In this document: positions 56,135-64,000 of the stretch, piece by piece
Layout: every line of letters begins with the position of its first letter
Numbering within the stretch: the first letter of the stretch is position 1
From: Warburgia ugandensis
Taxonomy: Eukaryota > Streptophyta > Magnoliopsida > Canellales > Canellaceae
Length of the DNA: 64,000 nucleotides
Assembly (NCBI GenBank): GCA_035236585.1
Contig: CP141136.1
Span: forward strand, 30,286,449 to 30,350,448
Direction: 5' to 3'
The notes under the pieces: generated by a model
What the model was told of the DNA's origin: nothing
Database searches by the model: none
The model's input: the letters and a program-made list of their open reading frames with translations, nothing else
Program-made: the position numbers and the translations under genes

Positions 56135-56475
56135 CTGCAAATCAGAAATTATGTTTTCCTGTTCGCTAGTTGTCGGTCATATTCAGTGGCAAGTTCACAG
56201 CACAATAGTGGAACTTGAAAATTATGTCATTTAAATCAGGCTCTTAGATATTGCAATTAGTCTTTGCTAGTTTCAAGTTTCATCCGTAAGATAAATATGA
56301 AAAGATCTAATATTAATTAAGCCGACCAGGACTGGCTTCATTCATTTGCTATAGAAGTCCTGGACTGCACATTTCTGTGCCACTGTCTAATTGGAGATTA
56401 ATGTTTTGCTAGAATTTTTCAGCTAATAGCCTAACTAGGAAGCAGTTACCCTGAAGATTCCCATTATTACTAGAT
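56135..56475 (-). other. Probable P5CDH intron
   Basis: Low-repeat DNA upstream of the acceptor at 56135-56137. No further ALDH12 exon is visible here or between 59649 and 64000, so the intron is long or the upstream gene is missing. The RTE LINE at 56490 would lie in this intron. Confidence 0.5.
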
Positions 56476-56533
56476 AGTGATATATGGCTAAACCAGTCCC
56501 AAGCCCGGATAAAGGAGGAGAGTTTTGCGTTAG

Positions 56534-57520
56534 GTGCTAGCCGGCAAGGAAAACCCATGGCAAACTCTGTGCATGAATCGACTTATGACATTCCCTCAGG
56601 CTAGGGCATTACCCATAAACGGTACGCTGCATAGGATCTTGGATGCAATGGAAAGTGGACAAGGGCTGCTAAGGCGTTACCTTGAAAGCAACACTTTGCA
56701 TCAGATCCCGAGTGTAGTGAGAAATAGGCAAGGGTTGTTAGAGCATTCCCTCGAAAGCGACACACTACATCAAAACCCAGGTGCAATAGAGAGTATGCAT
56801 AGGTTCCCGCAACGTTCAAGAAGTGTGTGGGAAAATAGGCTAAGTCAAGAGAACAAGACTCGTATCACTACATGGAATATAGACCCAATGACCTATAAGA
56901 GTATACAATTAGTCAATACAATGAAACGTAGGAGAGTCTACATCACTTCTATTCAAGAAACCAAGTGAAAATGGGCTAAACTAGAGAAATTGATGGGTAT
57001 ACATAGGAAAGGACAATAATAGAAATGGTGTAGGGATACTGATAGATAAAGAGTTAAAGGATAAAGTTGTAGATGTTAAAAGAATCAGTCATAGAATTAT
57101 GCTACTAAAACTTTTTTTAGAAGAGAAGATCATAGATGTCTTTAGCGCATACGCACTACTAGTAGGGTTAGAGGGTATAATCAAGAGACAGTTTTGGGAA
57201 GATTTGGAGGGAGTCATGCAAGACATTCCAATTACAAAGGAGATATTTATAGGAGCCAATTTTAATGTGGGGTACATAGGGGTTATGGTATTGGAGAAAG
57301 AAACAAGATGGGAGAAGCTATACTCGATTTTGCCTTAGCATATGACCTAGCTATAGCAAACACATACTTTTAAGAAGAGGGATGAACACTTACTAACCTT
57401 TAAAAGTGGCCAACATAAAAGCGCAATAGACTTTTTCCTGCTTCAGAATTCCAAAAGATCAATGTCTAAGGAATGTAAGGTGATATTCGGTGAAAGTCTA
57501 ACCTTACAATATAGATTAAT
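56534..57520 (+). pseudogene. RTE LINE copy 3 endonuclease domain
   Basis: The first frame (144 residues from 56534) spans the 5' tandem units and ends with TTWNIDPMTYKSIQLVNTMK and SIQETK. Two further frames continue with GLEGIIKRQFWEDLEGVMQD and IGANFN. A later part reads ILDFALAYDLAIANTYF. This matches the APE-type nuclease of copies 1 and 2. In-frame stops follow QETK and occur later. Confidence 0.78.
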
Positions 57521-57589
57521 GGTTATGGATATTTATATTAAAGTATGTAGAAAGGAAATGAACTTAATAGGTGTCCAAAAACTAAATGG

Positions 57590-59597
57590 TAGAACTTAAA
57601 AAGAAAGAAGGTAACATCATTTACAAATAAGTCGATAGTAGAAGGAAACTGGAATGATAACACAGAAGTAAACACCATGTGGACTAATATGGTCATATCC
57701 ATTAAGAAAGTGGCAAAAGATGTCCTAAGAGTATCTAAAGGTAAAAGACAACTAACAAAGGAAACTTGGTGGTGGAGTGAAAAAGTGCAAAAAGTTATCA
57801 AAGAGAAACATGTGTGTTTTAAAGCATGGAAAAGACTAAAAATAATGAAAACTTTGAGCAATATAAGAATACTGAAAAGGTTACTAAGAGAGTAGTGAGG
57901 TTAAACTCAAGGCATATGATGATCTCTATAATAGATTAGGAACAAGAGAGGATAAGAAAGATGTGTTTACACTCACAAAAGTAAGAGAAAGGAAGTGTAA
58001 GGTCTTAGACCACATTAAGTGAATTAGAAGTAATGACCAAAGGGTACTTGTTGAAGGTGACGAGATCAAACAAAGATGGGCAAGTTACTTTCAAAAATTG
58101 CTAAATGACAATTATCCTGAGAATATACAGATTAAAAGTACCATAAACCCAAATAATGTAGGGTATTATAAATATGACCATAGGATTAGAATACCTGAAG
58201 TGAAAGAGGCCTTGAAAAAGATAATATCAAGAAAGGCATTAGGGCCTGAGGATATACCAATAAAGGTTTGGAAGCATATGGGAGATACTGGGGTAGTTTG
58301 GTTGACAAAATTATTTAGTAAGACTATGAAATTAAAGAAAATATCAAATTGTACCAACTTACAAGAATAAAGGACACATACATAATTGCACTAATTATCA
58401 AGAGATCAAACTTATGAGCCATACCATGAAATTTTTCGAAAGCGTGATAGAGAAGAGGCTATGGCATGAGACGTCTATTAGAGAACTAGTTGGGTTTCAT
58501 GCCTGAGAGGTCTGCCATGGAAGCTATTTTTTAACTTAGACAATTGATAGAGAAATATAGGGAGATGAGGAAGGACCTCATATGGTCTTTATTAACTTAG
58601 AAAAGGCTCACGTTAAGGTCCTTAAAAGAGTTAATATGGTGGGTGTTGGGTGAGAAAAGGGTTTTACGGGGGTATATAGACATAATTAAGGATATGTATG
58701 CGTAACTCATAATAAATGTTAAGACCACTAGCAGAGAGACGAGTGATTTTCCTATCACTATAGGATTGCACCAAAGATTTACATTGAGCCTGTGCCTTTT
58801 GACATTGTTATGGATGAGTTAATAAAACATTTGCACGAGGAGATTCCATGGTGCATGTTATTTGCAAATGATATAGTTTTGATTAATGAGAAAAGGGAAG
58901 GCACAAACGCAAAGCTAAAGTTATGGAGAGCTGCATTAAAATCTAAAGGATTTAAAATTATTCAAACTAAGATAGAGTATATGGATTGCAATTTTAACAA
59001 AGAGAGGAGTGGGAGTAGAGCACCAGTAAACATTGATAGCCAAGAAGTCCCCTTAAAAGAATACTTTATTTACTTGGGATTAATAACTCATGAGAGTGGA
59101 GAGACTGGGTGGGAGGTTACCCAGAGAATTAAGTAAGTTGGAACAAATGGACATGTGCCTCTAGAGTTTTGTGTGATTGGAGGGGGGCCACTCAAATTGA
59201 AAGGAAAATTCTATAGAATGGCAATAAAGCTAGCCATGGTTTGTGGATTAGAGTGTTGGGTAGTTGAGAAATAACATGTACATAGGATGAGTGGCAAGAC
59301 AATAAAGGATAAAATTAGAAATGAAAACATTAGAGAAAACTTAAGAGTAGCACCAATAGGTAACAAGATGAGGAAGATTAGACTTAGATGGTTTGGACAT
59401 GTCCAAGGCAGACAAAAAGGGCACCAGTTAGAAGGAGTGAGGTGATCCAAGTAGAAGATTCTCAAAGGGCAAGGGGGAGGCCCAAAAGAACATGGATAGA
59501 AGTGGTCAGAAAAGATTTAAAAACTCTAGGACTACATGAAGCTATGACACTTAATAGAGAGGAATGGAAGAACAAGATTTGTGTGACCAACCCCTAA
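57590..59597 (+). pseudogene. RTE LINE copy 3 linker, reverse transcriptase and C-terminus
   Basis: In order: SIKKVAKDVLRVSKGKRQ with the WWWSEKVQKVIKEKHV patch (57677-57895), RIPEVKEALKKI and EDIPIKVWKHMGDTGVVWLT (58098-58330), then [20 protein letters not shown] (58803-58866). The catalytic motif reads FAND instead of FADD at 58861-58872, changing the first Asp. The C-terminus has PLKEYFIYLGLITHESGETG and RTWIEVVRKDLKTLGLHEAM. Frame changes separate these parts. Confidence 0.8.
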
Positions 59598-59648
59598 TCT
59601 AGATAAGGTCTTGATGATGATGATGATGATGATGAGTGATATATGGCT

Positions 59649-61620
59649 CAAACATGCTGTTACCCTTGTATTTTTCACTATTCTCTATTCAAGGCCTCTT
59701 CATGATGTGTTAAACAGTTCTCTTTTTTAATGTTCTAGAATATATTGTAACAAACTTCCTTGATTTAGAAAGACCTCCACTATCATTGCTTTGAAATGGT
59801 TTGATGTAGCCTTTAGAAGAAATGCATTTTTAATAATTGATAGGGTTCTTCAGCAAGATGCATAGAGGCTTCCTACTTGTATCCATCTCGAAGCACCAAG
59901 GAATAGTTTGATAATTATTTCTGTCACGAAGAACAAGAATGTCTATCGTAGAAGAGAATTTATTAGTTTAGACATATCATAGAGCCAAACCATCAGATTA
60001 TTGGGTTGGAGCACTTAGACTAGTTTTTCAACTGCCTTGCGTCACATACCAATGGTTGTACGTGGAATTCCCTCACTATTAGAGAAAAACCAAACACATT
60101 ATGGGAATCTAAATTTACCTATAGAATAAGGATGTAGGTGCTAGTTTTAAGACATTAAACATCACCAAAGCTAGAAAAATAGATATGTGAGAGCATATTT
60201 ACTAATAAATTCTTTAAAAAAAATCTAGTTGACATGTCTAGAATTGCTGAAGTTCTAGAACAAATCTCACCAATTGGATGCTTCTGAAATAAAACCACAT
60301 CACAAGCAATATAGTTTAGTTATTTCAGCAGCAATTGATATAACTAATTAGGGTCTAGTTAACTACAGACATCTATTGTTAACTAGTAAAAAGGAAGATG
60401 GGCAAAAGATGAATAGATGAAGAAGGTGAAGGACCAAAAGTTCTCGCCTTAACATTTTAATTCTTTTAGGTCTATTTTAGCAAGTCAATGTGGAGTTGAA
60501 GTAGAGATTTCTATTCAGTAAATGATTATGAGATTTCTCAATTTTCTACTATCCACAAATGAGATAGATTGGATGATTTAGTATAACATTATCTAACCAA
60601 GATTAGGGTTTATGAACCAAAAATCTAACTAGGGTTTTATAATGGAACTTTAGGGAGGATATATGGAGGAAAACTAGAACAAAAGCTAGTGAATGAGATG
60701 CATGTTATAACTTCTCAAACAAAGTCTGTTGATGGTTATATCGACAAAATTTTTTATGATACATTCTCTTAAATTCATCTCAATTAGTCAAAGGTGTTTC
60801 AAAATTTTGATTTCATTCATCCTGGATGGATTGACACCAGACAAGTGTAGACCCTTGAAATCGGATTATAGCTGAATCATCCTTCTTAAGCACATGTACT
60901 TCATTACACCAACATCAACAATTCCAATTCAATCTAAGAAGTCTTCAAATCCTAAATATCATGTAAATCTTGGAATGTTTAACTTTAAACTGCCATCCCC
61001 AAATATTTGGTTGCAAACAATCCACTTGAATTATGCAACAAAGGTCCAAGACCTTTGTTATTATAACGACCCCATTTAAGGACACATCCTTCTCTTTGGT
61101 TGTGAACAATATGTCCTTCTAGGTAAGGCTGTTCATGCCATTCTTCTCACCCTTCAAGCTGTTTGAATGATCTAAACCTTCTCAAGGCTGAAGATAAAGT
61201 ACTAGAAGCTAGGAAGCAATAGTGTTTGGATCAGCCCACATCTTGCTCTATGATTGGAGCGTATAGTTGTTGCTGAAATGTATTAAGATACTCCTCTTGT
61301 CATTGAGTGGCTACATCTATTTGAGTATCATGTTGCTAGGCCATTTCTTCCAAGGCTTAAACAACAATATTAATGATCTCTTTTTTGAAAAGTTTCTTTG
61401 AACTTTAGGAGGCATGTTTAAGAAGAGGCTAGAGATAGGTTATTTTAAACTTGAACTAAAACTAATAAAAACCCTAACTTTCTAAAAAGTCATTGAAACC
61501 CAATTGGTGTGCAAGGGTTTTTTATTAGAAAAGCCAGAGAAAGGGGCTAGAACAAACTACTATTCAAGAGTGAATAGTATGCATTGTTCATACAAATAGC
61601 AATGTGAACAAGAAATTATT
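59649..61620 (-). mobile_element. Ty3/gypsy-type gag-bearing remnant, minus strand, fossil
   Basis: Between 61360 and 61620 the minus strand matches the leader and start of gag found on the plus strand at 62750-63000, sharing for example TTCTAGAAAATTAGG-like and ACTATTCATTGTT-like stretches. A degraded gag start follows toward lower coordinates (relic QHDTQIDVATQ near 61310). The part below about 61000 has no assigned features. Several breaks; end points are not fixed. Confidence 0.45.
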
Positions 61621-61629
61621 GTAGATGAT

Positions 61630-62493
61630 AGGTTTTTTTATGAAGTTAAAAGGATTGATGATAGTTGGAAAGATGGTAGTAAAAGGTGTTATAAATAAGA
61701 GGTTTCTAATGGTGGACATAAGTTAAAATGTAAATATGGACAAGACTTTTCAGGATGTATTTCTACCATGTTTTAGAAGATAAGAGCTTGTTTATTGTAA
61801 GTCAAAAATTAGCTCAAGTTGCAAAACACCTTAATAGGACTGTCGAAAACCAGAAAACATGCTACAAGAAGAAGATTAGGAGTTTAAAAGTGTTGTAATA
61901 CCAAAGCTAGAAGAAGAGTCCATAAAGAAGCAAGATTATCCAAAGGCTAACAAGGTTTATGAGAGAATGAAATGATCTATAGATGAGATCAATGAATAAG
62001 AAATTATGATAAACATGTCCCCACAAAGGAATTGCATCTTTTATAATTATTTAGTTGCTTATTTTTTTCTCTTCTTTTCTTTATTTGTGTGTTTCTTCTC
62101 TCATTGCTAGTTTAGTTAAAGTTGGACATCAAAACCAACTTTGCTTGGCATTCTAGATTTTTATTTTCAATTTGTTTCCTATTCTACCTTAGAAAGTACT
62201 TGTTAAGGTCTATATAAAGATGTTAGAAGAAGTTTCTATATTAATTACTTGATTGAGGAATAGAATTTTTTTTCCTAGTGGCTTATGAGTTCCTATCTTG
62301 CTGGTCTTTTTCTACATTGTATTAGACAAAAATGTTGAAGAAAATGAATTGGTGAGGATGGTATAATCTAAAATATATGTCATCCTCAAGTAGTCATGAT
62401 CGTTTCCCCCAATACCTTATTTAGCTCATGAAAGTTGAATTTTTCATCATCTCACTAAGAGCAAAGGATCATTTCAAGTTTTAAATTCTATCA
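61630..62493 (+). mobile_element. Probable LTR of the right-hand gypsy remnant, fossil
   Basis: Non-coding DNA ending ...TTCTATCA at 62493, directly before a primer-binding-like site. This position fits a 5' LTR of the plus-strand gag remnant at 62950-63900. The 5' end was not located. Confidence 0.4.
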
Positions 62494-62497
62494 AGTT

Positions 62498-62513
62498 TGG
62501 TATTAGATCAAGG
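62498..62513 (+). promoter_or_regulatory. Primer-binding-like site (initiator Met-tRNA)
   Basis: TGGTATTAGATCAAGG resembles TGGTATCAGAGC plus two bases and GG, the pattern complementary to the 3' end of plant initiator Met-tRNA. Confidence 0.5.
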
Positions 62514-64000
62514 TTAGCTAATGATTCTTATTCTTCTTACACATTTTCTATTTTTTTATAGTCCTATTGAGAGTGCTTTGCAATTTGAGGTGACTTTTGA
62601 TGAAGCACCTTTGAGCTTATATCTTAGGGAAACTTGCTATTGTTTAAAAGCCAACCCCATATCAACATTTTATCCTATTTCTACCATTGGAAACCTCTTT
62701 TTACAAGACCTTATACAATCCAATTTCCAAGCATCATCAACCCTTTTACAACACTTTCTTGTTCATATATACTATTCATAAGAATAGTAAATACTATTCA
62801 TTGTTTAACACTAATTTGTTCTTGTACTTTTTTCTAGCTTTCCTAATAAACAACCTTGCATCCTAATTAGGTTTCAATAAGTTTTCTAGAAAATTAGGTT
62901 ATTCATTAGTTCTAACTCAAGTTTCAAACATCTCATCTTCGCCCTCTTTCTAAACATTCCTCCTAAATATCAAACAAAACCATTTAGAAGAAGAAATCAA
63001 TGAAAATGTTATCCAACTCTTGGAACAAAAAGTACAACGACATGAAGTAGGACTAGATGCAGCCACTTGGTGACAAGTGGACAATGTAATACATTTCAGT
63101 AACAATTTTCTATTCAAATCATCAAGCAAATAGCAAGGTAGATCCAAACTATTATTGTTCCTTTGAAGACTTAATCTTCAACCTAAGATAATTAAAAACA
63201 AATAATATAGCCTAAAGATCATAAAGAATGGCATGAAGAACATGGGCATAAAGGACATATAGTTCAGAACCATAGAGAAGGAAATGTTCCTTAAGGGGGG
63301 CATGATAATAACTAAGGTTATTGACCTTAGTTTCTTAGATCCTTGTCGGAATGAAGATTTAAAGGTAAAAAGTTCTTGAATCTATAGGAGAACTAGAGCT
63401 TGAAAATTTCATAGATTGGATTGGAATTGTCTGAAGTACTCTTTCAGTGTAAACATGTACCTATGCTTAAGAAAGTTGATTTAGTCATAATCCAATTCTT
63501 AGAGGGTGCAACAGCCAGGTGGCAATCCATTCGAGCTAAAGAAGATCAAAATGTTGAAGTAACTTTGACTAATTGGGATGAATTCAAGAGAATGATGCAT
63601 CAAAGTTTTGTTGATACAACTATCAAAACACTTATTTTAAGAACTTACAGTATATATCTTAGGATTCTGGGTCAGCTTATCAATATACCACAAGGGCACA
63701 AAATCGATTATCTAAGAGCTCAAACATCATTGTCTGTCAGTATCTTACCAACTTAAAACCTTCTATCCTTAATGTTTTGCGCATTTAAACTATTCAAGAT
63801 GTCACAATCTCATGCTAAGTCTTTAATATTGGAAATGTTGAAACAATGGAAATGTTGAATCAATGGACTATGAAAAAATTTAGGTATTGCATTTTAGGGT
63901 AGAACCCTCATTTATACAAATTGGAGAAACTCTATCTGTGAAAAATAAATTAGTCTATGCACTAATTCTGCTCCTTTATTCTAAGTAACTCCTAAACAGA
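62514..64000 (+). mobile_element. Ty3/gypsy-type leader and gag remnant, runs off the window, fossil
   Basis: After the primer site comes a leader (62514-62950), then gag. A relic EEEINENVIQLLEQK lies near 62990-63040, and an open stretch at 63421-63756 holds GATARWQSIRAKEDQNVEV followed by NWDEFKRMMHQSF, the Retrotrans_gag pattern (A..W........V.(N/T)W..F...F). The reading then degrades. Broken in several places. The remainder lies outside the window. Confidence 0.7.

Larger units (their letters stand above)
56490..59634 (+). mobile_element. RTE-type LINE copy 3, near full length
   Basis: A 3.1-kb RTE LINE flanked by the perfect 14-bp target duplication AGTGATATATGGCT (56476-56489 and 59635-59648). 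It opens AAACCAGTCCCAAGCCCGGA, followed by TTTTGCGTTAGGTGCTAGCC, then about three tandem 5' units of about 65 bases (56590-56800), endonuclease, reverse transcriptase, and an end AAGGTCTTGATGATGATGAT. It lies antisense to P5CDH, upstream of its second-last exon. Stops and frame changes show it is not autonomous. It is the most complete of the three copies. Confidence 0.93.

Overview
This looks like nuclear intergenic DNA from a flowering plant with a repeat-rich genome. It is AT-rich and holds En/Spm-type CACTA transposons with TNP2, TNP1-like and Ulp1-like genes, RTE and L1 LINEs, two SINEs of the angiosperm Au family, and Ty3/gypsy-type LTRs whose primer-binding sites resemble initiator Met-tRNA. 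The species cannot be named from this. Almost every long open frame is a transposon remnant or chance. The one host gene recognised is the 3' end of a delta-1-pyrroline-5-carboxylate dehydrogenase gene (P5CDH/ALDH12A1) on the minus strand at 55857-56134. It has two well-formed exons and one apparent single-base loss in the last exon.

Layout. 1-6092: 3' half of a plus-strand CACTA element (A), interrupted by LTR-like DNA. 6093-7407: L1 ORF1-like remnant, minus strand. 7408-24204: minus-strand CACTA element (B) with degenerate TNP2, TNP1-like and Ulp1-like genes, a 42-bp tandem array, a solo LTR (15292-18180, target duplication TAATA) and an RTE LINE (about 20066-22796). 24205-29690: low-repeat DNA with a few exon-like islands, a SINE-like sequence and small tandem repeats. 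29700-46830: one L1 LINE split by a CACTA element (C, 30995-44020, duplication AAT) and a solo LTR (44462-46470, duplication ATTAC). Removing both with one duplication copy each restores the L1 reading frame at both joins. Element C itself holds two Au SINEs, an LTR with a second solo LTR inside it, and a minus-strand RTE LINE. 46831-54640: LTR-type remnants, a 165-185-bp tandem repeat, a duplicated segment of about 500 bp, and an LTR followed by a primer-binding site and gag remnant. 54640-59648: low-repeat DNA with the P5CDH exons, and an RTE LINE (56490-59634, 14-bp duplication) upstream of them. 59649-64000: gag-bearing LTR remnants in opposite orientations.

How the parts relate. The window is best read as stratigraphy: old L1 copies and CACTA elements are the substrate, cut by LTR elements, SINEs and RTE LINEs. 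CACTA B and C share a 5' end type and a different 3' end type but have different subterminal repeat motifs. The two 2.9-kb solo LTRs belong to one family. The three RTE copies belong to one family, and each carries a different lesion in the reverse-transcriptase part. I found no CRISPR array, operon, rRNA, tRNA gene or intact new system. The observations most worth following are the P5CDH tail, the exactly dated nested insertions, the CpG-dense island in one LTR, the mid-element 42-bp array of CACTA B, and the exon-like islands at 26025-29423.
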